NCBI RefSeq assembly: GCF_040115645.1
Contig: NC_089561.1
Span: forward strand, 2,232,001 to 2,296,000
Source: Euwallacea fornicatus
Taxonomy: Eukaryota; Arthropoda; Insecta; Coleoptera; Curculionidae
Length of the DNA stretch: 64,000 nt
Direction: 5' to 3'
Part shown: piece after piece, positions 47,701 through 57,446 of the stretch
Layout of the letters: each line of letters begins with the position of its first letter
Numbering within the stretch: the stretch's first letter is position 1
Position numbers and translations under genes: made by a program
Notes under the pieces: model-generated
What the model saw: the letters and a program-made list of their open reading frames with translations, nothing else
Database searches by the model: none
Told to the model about the DNA's origin: nothing

Positions 47701-48152
47701 CCGTGTGGCTTTTCTTTCTAAAATAGTGCTTATCTTTGATTTTTAATTCACTGAAGGCCTTATAACTATAAAGTAACAATTCAATACCAGATCTACCCAA
47801 AAGTGTGTGATAAATGAATATCTGCTCTGCTTTCTGAGAACAAAGACGAACCCAGTGTTAAAATAGGAGAATACGTTTTTACTTACTCATACTGATAAAC
47901 CTGGCCAGAGGTGCTTGTTACAGGGGGGCTATACACATTTCCTTGCTGTGGGTATCCAGCAACTCCCGTTGGAGGTCCCCTGTAATTACTCATAGCCCAA
48001 GTGGCATAATTCCACTGACCATACAGCACTGCGTTAGGCGGAGGGTCAGTGGAATTAGGAGAAACAGCGTTTTGGGGTCTTGAGAATGAAGATGCAGATG
48101 AAGCTAAAGGAGGTGGAGGTGACTGTTGGTTAAAATTCCATCGGTTGCTCAT
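41725..48152 (-). CDS. drosha: Ribonuclease III Drosha
   Basis: Nuclear RNase III that cleaves primary microRNAs with Pasha/DGCR8. Exons (minus): 48152-47887, 47547-47367, 47279-47047, 46980-45671, 44929-44735, 44679-44410, 44353-44176, 44128-43897, 43195-42899, 42846-42685, 42635-42475, 42420-42275, 42224-42044, 41986-41725; 1357 residues (human 1374). Order: Pro/Gln-rich N-terminus, RS-rich segment (about 150-240), central domain (QIWTRSTPAELYYQRDE, CRCSLKSRKSGIRHGIYPGE, FPEIVHFGIRPPQLSYAG), RNase IIIa (LTHPSYRENFGTNPDHARNTLTNCGIRQP and NERLEFLGDAVVEFL), RNase IIIb (NQRLEFLGDTVLQLIASEYLY, SSLVNNRTQA, DLLEAFIGALYVD), and a dsRNA-binding domain (VYRVAVYFRAKRLASAMGHSIQEAE). Both signature motifs keep their acidic metal ligands, so it should be active. 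A basic, Ser/Arg-rich tail of over 100 residues follows the dsRBD and is longer than in human. Introns at 43198-43896 and 44930-45670 hold nothing recognised. Confidence 0.96.
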
Positions 48153-48500
48153 TATTCTAGAAACATTTGTAAAGTACCCAAGTGAATATCGCGTCAATTA
48201 GGAGAATAAATAGAAATTCTCATTGAATATTACTGAGAAATCGATAGAAACTTAGTTTTCACGTCGACAACTCCTTAAGATCAAGCGGAAAACTAACCTC
48301 ACATTTAGATTCTCAATTTGGTATTGGAGACCAAAGATGGCCGGCATATTGTTCTTATCCTTGTTCTGCTAAACTGTCTATTATAAGACGAAACTAGATA
48401 CATTTGATGGCCATTTTTATGCTTGATTTCGAGTACTTTACAAAAACAAACTCAACCTCCTTTTGAAAATAAAATAAACTAATAAATTTGTACAGAAATA
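48153..48500. promoter_or_regulatory. Divergent promoter region Drosha / PPIE
   Basis: 348 bases between the start codons of Drosha (minus) and PPIE (plus), presumably a bidirectional housekeeping promoter. No TATA box is evident. Confidence 0.45.
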
Positions 48501-49406
48501 ATGGGGGAAACAAACAAGAAAATCATTTACGTGGGTGGTTTAGCTGAAGAAATCGACGAAAAAATCCTAAAGGCCGCCTTTATTCCATTTGGCGACATCG
48601 TCGATATCCAAATACCCCTGGACTACGAATCAGAAAAGCACCGAGGATTTGCCTTCATCGAATTTGAATCTACTGAAGATGCAAATGCAGCTGTAGACAA
48701 CATGAACGATGCAGAATTGTTCGGTCGGACTATTCGAGTCAACTTAGCCAAACCTCAGAAAATCAAAGAAAGCTCAACGAGACCAGTGTGGTCAGATGAC
48801 ACTTGGCTTCAAAAACATGCAGGAGAAACTATAAAGGATAAAATGGTAGAACCAGAAACATTGGCTGAAGTTTCTACGGAAGCAACTACAAGCGAAGTTG
48901 CACAGAAAGTTAGAAATCCTCAAGTTTATTTTGATATAAAGATTGGTAAAACAGAGATTGGAAGGATAACAATAATGCTACGAGCAGATGTAGTGCCCCG
49001 GACAGCAGAGAATTTCAGATGTCTCTGCACTCATGAGAAAGGATATGGATATCAGGGTAGTGTGTTCCACAGGATAATTCCTGATTTTATGTGCCAAGGA
49101 GGAGATTTTACTAATCACAATGGGACTGGGGGAAAGTCAATCTATGGGAGGAAGTTTGCAGATGAAAATTTTGAGTTGAAGCACACAGGTCCTGGGACTA
49201 TGTCAATGGCAAATTCAGGCCCAAATACTAATGGATCACAATTTTTTATTTGCACTGCAAAAACAGATTGGTTAGATGGAAAACACGTGGTTTTTGGACA
49301 TGTTATTAGTGGGATGGATGTTGTTAAAAGGATGGAGAGGTGTGGGAGTAAAGGGGGGAAACCTTCTGAAAAAGTAATTATTTCTGCCTGTGGCGAAGTG
49401 CAGTGA
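48501..49406 (+). CDS. PPIE: Peptidyl-prolyl cis-trans isomerase E (Cyp33-type, RRM plus cyclophilin)
   Basis: Nuclear spliceosome-associated proline isomerase that also binds RNA. It is a single uninterrupted frame of 301 residues, the same length as human PPIE. The RRM spans about residues 8-82: RNP2 IIYVGGL and RNP1 HRGFAFIEF. A linker with SSTRPVWSDDTWLQKH follows. The cyclophilin domain (about 138-301) has the catalytic Arg and Phe in VFHRIIPDFMCQGGDFT, the Gln and GTGGKSIYG block, SMANSGPNTNGSQFFI, and the cyclosporin-contact Trp in DWLDGKHVVFG. It is intron-less, unlike its neighbours; the gene still sits in a divergent promoter arrangement, so a simple retrocopy is not implied. AATAAA at 49418 lies only about a dozen bases after the stop codon. 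Confidence 0.97.
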   Translation: MGETNKKIIYVGGLAEEIDEKILKAAFIPFGDIVDIQIPLDYESEKHRGFAFIEFESTEDANAAVDNMNDAELFGRTIRVNLAKPQKIKESSTRPVWSDDTWLQKHAGETIKDKMVEPETLAEVSTEATTSEVAQKVRNPQVYFDIKIGKTEIGRITIMLRADVVPRTAENFRCLCTHEKGYGYQGSVFHRIIPDFMCQGGDFTNHNGTGGKSIYGRKFADENFELKHTGPGTMSMANSGPNTNGSQFFICTAKTDWLDGKHVVFGHVISGMDVVKRMERCGSKGGKPSEKVIISACGEVQ

Positions 49407-49629
49407 ATTTGTCTAAAAATAAATCATTGCAAGGAAAGTATTTTTTCTAAAGAAAAATGCCTTTTATTTTTCGTTTTTATTTTCAAAATCAATTATTAAA
49501 GTTCAATTTGGATAAATAAAGTTGAAGTTGAATTAATTTCACAGCAATAAAGGGTGAATTAAAGAGCAAACTCACAGAATACACAACTATAAAAATGTTA
49601 TTTCTGCAACTACAAAAACAGGAGTTATA

Positions 49630-51056
49630 TTACAGTTTATCCATGAAATGGGGTTGGCCATTTTTTTCTCTTCTCCTTGTGAGAATTTCACACCCTGTTT
49701 CATTTACTAAAAGGGTTTGTTCAAATTGAGCAGACCACTGCCCATCTTTAGTAACTGCAGTCCATTTATCTGGCCACATCTCATCTTTCCATGACCCTAT
49801 AGAAATCATTGGTTCTATTGTGAAGCAATGGCCAGGTTTCATAACTCCTATTGCACGGTTTTCTGCAATAAAAATAGAATATTTTTGTAAAACTGAAATT
49901 AATATACTTACTGGCATAATGAGGAACATTGGGAGCAGTATGAAACAATCTATGGATTCCATGGCCACAGTAACTCTTCACCACAGAATACCCATGTGTC
50001 TGTGCATGTTTCTGAATAACATTCCCTATTTCCCTGTATTTTTCCCCAGGGCGCACTATTTCTATGCCCTTTTGAAGACACTCATAAGTCACTTTGACTA
50101 GATCTTTAACTTTGTTGTTGATGTTTCCAACCAGAAAGGTTTCATTTAAATCTCCATGAAACCCTCTGTGATAGACTGTAATATCTACATTACATATGTC
50201 CCCATCTTCTAAAGGACGAGTATCTGGTATGCCATGACAAATTACTTCATTCACTGAAGTGCAACAAGAGGCAGGAAATTCATAGTAGTTCAATGGGGAG
50301 GGATAACACTCTCTTTCAATGCAAGCTTCATGGACTACTCTGTCAATTTCATCAGTGGTTATGCCCACATCACATACTCGAGCAGCTTCATCTAGTACTT
50401 CCCTGCCTAATTTACAGGCTACTCTCATACCTGAAAACAACATTTTTCTCAAACGAATTTCTTTATATAGGTAATTTACCTTCTATTTCTTCATCATCCA
50501 AGACTTTAATATGAGCAGACCCCTTCACTGCCTGCTCACTTAGAGGGAATCCTTGTGGATGATCTGCATAATCAGGTCTTCCAATTTCTAATGGTACAAT
50601 CCTTTTTTGGGTTTGTGGGAAAGGCCTCAGTTTTCCCGTATAATTGTAATAAGGCCATGGGCAATAACTGTCATCTTTCTTCTCATTGCCTTCACCTTCT
50701 ATGATGAATACAAAAAGGGTGTATTGTGTTAAGTCAAATGGGTTTGGAATGTTGCTTAAATAGAATATCTAAGAAACTGATATATCTAGAAATATAGCTC
50801 CATATGGTTCGTTTAGCAAAGAAAATACAAGTTCTTTTGGTGGAAAAGTTTATGATTCACAAGGTCCTATCATACCTACCTAACCTCACTTACTTGCAAG
50901 TGCATGAATAACTTTGTGGATTTTCCAATTGGACTTAAAACACTCCTGCGAACAGAAATACGATCCTGATATTCCCAGCTTTATACAGGTTGGGCACTGC
51001 AAATTTGCGAGCTTTCCACAGCCCGCGGTCTCACATTTTCTCTCCGGCATTTCCAT
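49630..51056 (-). CDS. METAP1: Methionine aminopeptidase 1
   Basis: Removes the initiator Met from nascent proteins on the ribosome. Exons (minus): 51056-50894, 50698-50480, 50430-49912, 49862-49630; 377 residues (human 386). The N-terminal zinc-finger region has the expected Cys/His pattern (CETAGCGKLANLQCPTCIKLG, SYFCSQECF, HKVIHAL). The linker YTGKLRPFPQTQKRIVP and RPDYADHP lead into the pita-bread peptidase fold. Metal ligands are visible: Asp in NVDITVYHRGFHGDLNE (two), His in YCGHGIHRLFHTAPNVPHYA, Glu in FTIEPMISIG and Glu in SAQFEQTLLV. The start was taken at the first of two nearby ATG codons (MEMPERKCE). About 580 bases separate it from the ADI1 stop on the same strand; that gap shows nothing coding. 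Confidence 0.96.
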
Positions 51057-51636
51057 TTTTCCGAATAATAAAAATTAAGAACCAAAAGAAAAGTTATCTA
51101 AAAAAAATTTCATCGACAGAGGGGGGTCTAAGCGTAGAGTTGCCAAATGGCTCACTTGTCATGCCCTGTCGGCAATATTTTGTAGAAAATTTCGTATCTA
51201 ATTTATTGTTATTAGTAGTCAGAAGCCAGTTAATTGTATAAATCATTTTAATTGTTAAACTGATATAATAAATTAATATTAATTATTATTAGATAACAAC
51301 TGCATCTTTAAAAATTCTCATATATTTTGTAAAGTTTCTTATGTGACAACATCGCAGATATTTCTCATCAGCCACACACTCTTAACCTCACTTTGCTGTT
51401 TACATTTTTATTTTCTGTTTTGGTACCTGCACCTCATTGCCTTCGATTCTTGCATAGATATTTAAATGCTTAAGCCGTCTGACAAATGGAAATTGTTAAA
51501 ATCAAATATCATTATTTTATGGTACTTACAGAAATGGAAGAAAAAGCTCGCTTTTGGCCTTAATAACGAAAACATTTAACCTAAAAGTTCAATAACAATG
51601 GATTAAAAATATATTTATATTTATCAACAAAATGGT

Positions 51637-52307
51637 TTAGTGTGTTTTAATAAATCTGCCAGTGTTAAGGCTTTTTACATATTGCTTGCGAACATCCATA
51701 TCATCTGCAGGGCGGTTGTGTGGTGTCCAAACAGGTTCCCCAACAAATAATCTTCTCGCAACAATGAAATTCTGCAGAACAATCCAAAATGCTAATAGTT
51801 GTAAAGTTTTAAACTTCTAACTTACATTTGTATCTAAAGTAAATCTATGATAAATCCCAGCAGGAACAATAAGCAAATCGCCTGGTACTACTTTCACACG
51901 AATCCACTGGTCTCCATTGTCCCGCACGTCGAAATAACCAGATCCTTTGATACACAGTCGAATCTCTTCATCTGTATGAAGGTGTTCTGTGAAGAAAATC
52001 GTTAATTTTTTCTCAAATTCTTCCAAGCCATCTGAGGGAGATTTCATTGTAACTTCATCTTCATATGAGTAGCCTCTTTCTTTTTTTAGCTTATCCAAGA
52101 TTCCATCTGTTTCAAGGGTCTCAATATTTAACTACAAGGATTTTGGTGTTAGTTAGTTATTCATCTACTGTAGCTTAAACTAACCTGATAACATTCAACA
52201 CCAGTTATCTGGAATAAGTCTTTGAGTGAGACATATTCTGGAGGTGTTTTGTGATGTTCCTCCCTTTTGTCGTAGTCGTCATTATCCATATACCAGGCTA
52301 AGACCAT
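51637..52307 (-). CDS. ADI1: Acireductone dioxygenase (methionine salvage)
   Basis: Fe(II)- or Ni(II)-dependent cupin enzyme that oxidises acireductone in the methionine salvage pathway. Exons (minus): 52307-52185, 52131-51826, 51771-51637; 187 residues (human 179). The starting MVLAWYMDND is a family hallmark. The metal site HLHTDEEIR gives His, His and Glu, and the fourth ligand is the His of GIYHRF; the cupin core GSGYFDVRDN..WIRV and the tail RRLFVGEPVWTPHNRP are intact. Introns fall after ..VECYQ and after ..TLDTN. It lies head to head with a paralogue starting at 53294. Confidence 0.96.
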
Positions 52308-53293
52308 TTTTTTGAACACTTAGTATCCAGAAATCTCCATAAATAATTTAACAAACGTTGGGGTAAATAAGAAGTATAGCTGAGAACGAGGATGCGGTTT
52401 ATCTGACGAAATATAGTTTCGCTTTTGACCTAGTTAACGATAAACGAGCAATTAACTTAAACTGAGAACAAATGTTTTAATTAAACTAAATTATCTAAAA
52501 ATAGATAAACATAAACATGTACCTGACGCATAACCTAAGTTTACAACTGCTGTCAAAGATATTATTTGTTTCTGAAGGGTCATTTGCATGCGAACGCAGG
52601 GCTTTTCAAGGTCACCATTGGTTTGTTACATTGTAAAATCCTGAAAATTTCAACTTAACATGGGCAATGAGTAATCAGCAGCAAAAAAAATGCGCGACGT
52701 CTATTTTCTTGACAACACGACACAAACTCTGAACAAAATTGATTATTGTTTACACATTGCGATAACTTTTACTTTCAAAGTACTTCTATATCACACAAAA
52801 AATCGATAAAAATTCTAGAATGTACATTTCTGTATCTGTCCTTATGGCTTACATACATTCAAAATACATTTTTCTTTAATTACGTAAACATTGTTGAATC
52901 TATAGTTTAGATGCACATACTACATGACGTCACACAGTGTTGAGTGATTTAGTCGCATTCCGCTAGAGCGTTATTAAAATTCCCGCCTTTTTTTCAAATT
53001 TCGTTATTCAAATCTTGGTATGACAAACACAAAAATATATGTAAAGTCTCTTCATTTTTTATCAACATTTCGCACTGTTGAAATCGCTGAAACTACTAAC
53101 CAACAAGCTCCATGGCAATTTACCTTCGATAAAATGGGAATAAACATTTTACGACATATTTATGTATTGTTTGCACATAAAATTATCCCATGATTACACG
53201 GTCCCCTGCGTGTTGCTACAATACCTGAGCACCTGATCACCTATTAAGTCACATTTGTTCTTAATAAATGGTGCTGAAACCAACCCAACGAAA
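52308..53293. promoter_or_regulatory. Region between two head-to-head acireductone dioxygenase genes
   Basis: 986 bases between the divergent start codons. TGACGTCA at 52925-52932 is a perfect CREB/ATF-type palindrome. No coding sequence is present. One or two promoters may be present. Confidence 0.45.
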
Positions 53294-53908
53294 ATGGTGA
53301 GGGTCTGGCTGCTTTCTGAGGAAAAAAATTTAACTCTCAAATATGTGCCTTTGGAGGAGCTGTATAAAACCAGTGGGGTGGAATATTACCAGGTAAGTCC
53401 GTTTTTGTTTAAACCCATTTATATGAGCCATCGAAAAACCTCTAAGATCGATACCAACAACTTCGCGGAAGATCCATTATTAAAAAACCTCATGGAGCAA
53501 AAGGACAATCACCACGTAAGAAAAGTCGAGAAATTGTATGACCAGGACCTTCTGGAACACATCACTGAACATTTCCATGAACACGATGAATTTCGACTTG
53601 TTTTAGCTGGTTGTGGATATTTTGACGTGCGAGATAAATACGATGAATGGCTCAGAATCGAATTACTGCCCGGAGACCTGATAGTGATCCCAGGGGGGTG
53701 CTATCACAGATTCATAGTTGAAACTAAAGTAGTAGCTTTAAGATACTAACGATCAATGATTTGAGTGTTAAATACTTAATAGGAAACCTACAAGGGGGTG
53801 CAATTTCTGAAAGACTACGGCTATAAGGCGTACAAGCGACCCAACGACGAGCTGGACTGCAGGAAGGACTACATGAGGCGGCTTTACAATGGAGCTTACG
53901 ACGATTAG
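53294..53908 (+). CDS. Second acireductone dioxygenase-like gene (diverged paralogue)
   Basis: Exons 53294-53392, 53447-53728, 53783-53908; 168 residues. Both introns are exactly 54 bp and sit at the same two positions as in the neighbouring ADI1 (after ..VEYYQ and after ..IVETK). The second contains a perfect TACTAAC branch-point sequence at 53744-53750. The metal ligands are kept (HFHEHDEFR, CYHRF), as is the core CGYFDVRDKYDEWLRIELLPGDL. The C-terminus differs: the usual RRLFVGEPVW motif is replaced by ETYKGVQFLKDYGYKAYK, although the end RPNDELDCRKDYMRRL still aligns. It therefore probably binds metal, but substrate or activity may have changed. If intron 2 were retained the frame would read KVVALRY then stop. 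The start was chosen by alignment to ADI1. Confidence 0.85.
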
Positions 53909-54689
53909 GATAAAATTAATTAATTTTACTGTTATGAATAGAAGATTATAAGCAGTAGAGATGAAAAACAAGTAGCTGCTTTGGTTGTTCGTTATATTAT
54001 GTAATATATACATAAAATAACACTATAATTAATCATATAGAGTTGATGACAATCATTTCCAATCACGCTAAAACTATTCTCCGAGATTTAATATTATGTA
54101 TATTCAACAACAATATCATTAAGCAATATGATGTATGTATATTCAATTAACAAAACAGATACGAGTAACAATATAACTAAAAAATATAATACACAGTATA
54201 AAATATTAAACCGATACTTTTATCATTACCTGTATAGTATATACAGAAAACTTCGCTACTTACTTGTATAATGACTGATGGCTCTTAGTTCTATATGGAT
54301 CAACGGAAATAACTGTCTCAGCGTATACACAATACAGTAATGAAACGTCAGCTTGAAATATGTTATATTATTATTGGGGTTGCCGGGTTAATGAATACTT
54401 TACTGAGGTGGATAAGATATCTATTAACCAGAGCTTAGATTTGTACTAGCTATAAGGTCGATTCGTAAAGAACTGTCGGTGCAGGTACTATAAGCCGCCA
54501 GAACAAACAAGTACTTGCTTTCACTAAATAAATAAAGGTTCCGTTAGTACGTGTTTCAACAGCTACTCGCGTACCAAGTCCATCTGTAAGGTTGTTGTTT
54601 TATCGGCGAAGTACTTTCCGACCAGGCACACCCCGCTACAGCAGTACAGACTATAAAAAGTTGCTTGAGAATTTCGGATGGTCCCCCGC

Positions 54690-55437
54690 ACAGTCCTGAC
54701 TTGGCACCAATTGACTTTCACTCGTTTGCTAGGATAAGGTGTAGTTGGGAAGGCGGCGGTCCAACACAAAGGCAAAATTGAAATAGTATTTAAGTTCATT
54801 CAGACTCGACGCCCCACTCACTTTACAAGAGAACAGATGGGGTTAACGAAGTAATTTTTTTCACTACATTAAATAATAAAAGCACGTAAGCTAAAAACAT
54901 GCTGAAAACATTAAAATATGGAAGGCGACGGTATGTTTTTTTTCAAAAACATTCCTCGTTTTCAAAAATGCGAATCTCGATACATTCTAAGCAAGTTTTG
55001 TATAAAACGTTTTTATTTACTTGTTAATATCTATTTACTATTAGGTACCTAATATGTTAATATTTGTTTCTGCTGTAACTTTTAAATGATTAGACATTTT
55101 GGAAAAAAACTTTTTATATAAAACTCGTTTAGAATATAACGATATTCACATTTTTGCAACAAAAGGCGTCTTTCTGAAAGAAACAGCGTCTGCGTCGCGA
55201 CATCGAGCGTCGGTTTAAATATTTTATTGTTTTTAGAATTTATTTTAGGCTGCGTCCTTTTTTTTTTAATATAAAAAAAAAAAAATTCTGAACCCATCGT
55301 TATCGTATAAAATGGGTGGGGCGTTCAATTTGGATGGTCCTGTACAGGCGGCAACTTGGTATGAAAAGGAAATAGAAAAACTTGTTCTCTGTCCCGACAA
55401 ATGTCTTACTGTCTATGATGACTATGTAGAAAAGTAG
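54690..55437 (+). mobile_element. Decayed mariner-type transposase fragments
   Basis: At about 54690-54745 the plus strand reads GPPHSPDLAPIDFHSFAR, matching the mariner block YSPDLAPSDYHLF that precedes the last catalytic Asp. At 55310-55437 it reads MGGAFNLDG..WYEKEIEKLVLCPDKCLTVYDDYVEK and stops; this matches the mariner C-terminus (KLV.RYDKCLN..GDYVEK). The two pieces are further apart than in an intact gene, so there is an insertion or two separate fragments. Confidence 0.65.
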
Positions 55438-56973
55438 TTTGGACACGTAATCAATTTTTACGTATAGTAAAACATGTTTGCTGAAATTAAAATTATCTCG
55501 TTATTTAATGAAAGCAAAGTAAGTGCCTGATAAACAACGGAAGTCGTTTATGACTCGACCTTATAATTACGGCAAAATGATACTGAACTTTCGAGGTAGT
55601 TTGGGAGAACTTGCAATGACTTGAAGAATCACACGTTTTCCCAAGAGAAGCCAACTGAAGAGACGACAGCACCATTATGTTCCTTCTGAACGCTTCAGCC
55701 CAAAAGCGTCCGGAATCGTTTATTTTCCAAATGGATGTAGTACTGCAGGCACGCATGGATTAATACTGACTGCTGCCACACTCATTACATTAGATTAGTA
55801 TTGTATTTACAATAATGTTATTATATCATGACATCTAATCAATATCACACTCTATTAAAACTGAACACGCTATTAAAGATATTCGACAGAGCTAGTTTGA
55901 ACGTTAGGCAAGACTGTAGGAGTACATTAGAAATAAATGAGATAAAAAAAAACACAATTCACACACAAAACTCCCCCCTCTTTGGACGAAATTGATGTGA
56001 TGTTTGCTTTAAGGTAACTCTCCATGGAGCGGTAAAAAATACCATTAAATTAGAATATTATTTTGGTTTACACACGAGTGCCCCCTAACAATAAATATGG
56101 TGTAATGGAACCATTAAATGCGTATGATAATCGAACTAAAATAATACTAAAGAATGATGAGGACTCGCCACCGATTCCGCGGATTCGACTAATCAGTGGG
56201 ATAGATAATACGGTTGTGTGGTCGGAAAATGTCGTTGTTAAAATGGGAATTTCGCCAGATATATCAAATTTTGCAAAAGTCGTACTTTAGGAAATCAACG
56301 ACTTCATCTTCCGGATCATTAGATGTGAAGGAAGTGCGGCAGCAATAGAGGAGGATTTAGCTATGCTAATGCAAACGCACGTAACATAATTTGAGAATTG
56401 AGCTTTGGAGGCAACGCTCTTGGAATCCGTCGGTGGTCAATTGAAATTCAGACCTCGTTGACCACACACGGCAAGAGATAGTAGAAGGTACCACTGATCT
56501 AGTAGCGTATGGCGGGGAAAGGTAAAATTGAAAAATAAAGACCCTGCGAATACTGTTGCCTCATCGCTCCATCCGCAGTTGGGTTTCGACTTGCGTTGAT
56601 GTGATATTTCACTTTCGCCCTTCCTAGATGAGCAGGCTCAAGCGTTAAAGGATAAGATTTGAGGTAACTTCGGAGTGTACGTCGTTCGGTCGTCTTTGGA
56701 AACCTCCAAGCTCAAACTGTCGTCTGAAATACGAATTAACCACTTATCTAGAGGTGCGTCAAATGCTTTGTGGAAATCAGTGGACAATGCATGTTTCAAG
56801 CTTGTCCATGTGGTTTTAGGAAGTCTACGAGCAAACGACATTTTCCGATGCCCTAAAGCGCTTATACATATCTATAATACTATAGTCTCCACATTACAAG
56901 TATTTGTTCTCGGTTTTAAAGCTCATAGTCACGTTTAATATACTGCGTTCTTAACTACCTAAAGTCGCTTATG

Positions 56974-57099
56974 CAGCGTGTCCCTTAATTTTGTCCCTCG
57001 ACAGGGACGTCCGAAAATAAAACACTCAGTGATGCAGTTTGAAGTGGTGATCTCATGCAAGAAATATTTCGTTTTTGTGGCAATTATTGGGACACCCTG
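56974..57099. repeat. Small inverted-repeat element
   Basis: About 126 bases bounded by CAGCGTGTCCCTTAATT and, inverted at the right, CAGGGTGTCCCAATAATT. A miniature element of the same end-type as those in the tubulin introns. Confidence 0.55.
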
Positions 57100-57446
57100 C
57101 GATAAAACTCTTCCCCCTTTTCAAGCACAATAATCGCCTGGTCAGAAGGCATCGTCTCAGCTTCTATAACAACAATCGGGCAATTTTCAGCGCTCGATAA
57201 CTATGAGAGAGGTAGCACTGCCCTGCGGCGGAACACTACATGGTCGAGGGATGTTTTTCATTCAAAAATAGGATTTCTAATTCGGCACGCCTACCGTCCA
57301 CCCATATCAAGAGCGGATGTCGTCCGGCCGCCTGTCAGTTGCCGATCTTAATAAATTATTATATTCTACCTCTAATGTTTGCCTAGCCTGGAATTCAGTT
57401 TCCATATAAGTACCTGGAAAACACTAAAAGGCGTTAAGGTACTCAC

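Larger units (their letters stand above)
53909..57446. other. Region between ADI1 paralogue and last visible liprin-alpha exon
   Basis: About 3.5 kb containing mariner remnants (54690-55437) and a small inverted-repeat element (56974-57099). The final coding exon of liprin-alpha should lie here if it is not elsewhere, but I could not recognise it. A long A/T run is at 55256-55284. Confidence 0.4.

Noticed and set aside
57170..57300. Candidate terminal liprin-alpha exon starting after a TAG near 57292 (minus)
   Set aside because: It reads ACRIRNPIFE then a stop and does not match the ARQILE..EYNNLL ending beyond the first residue or two.
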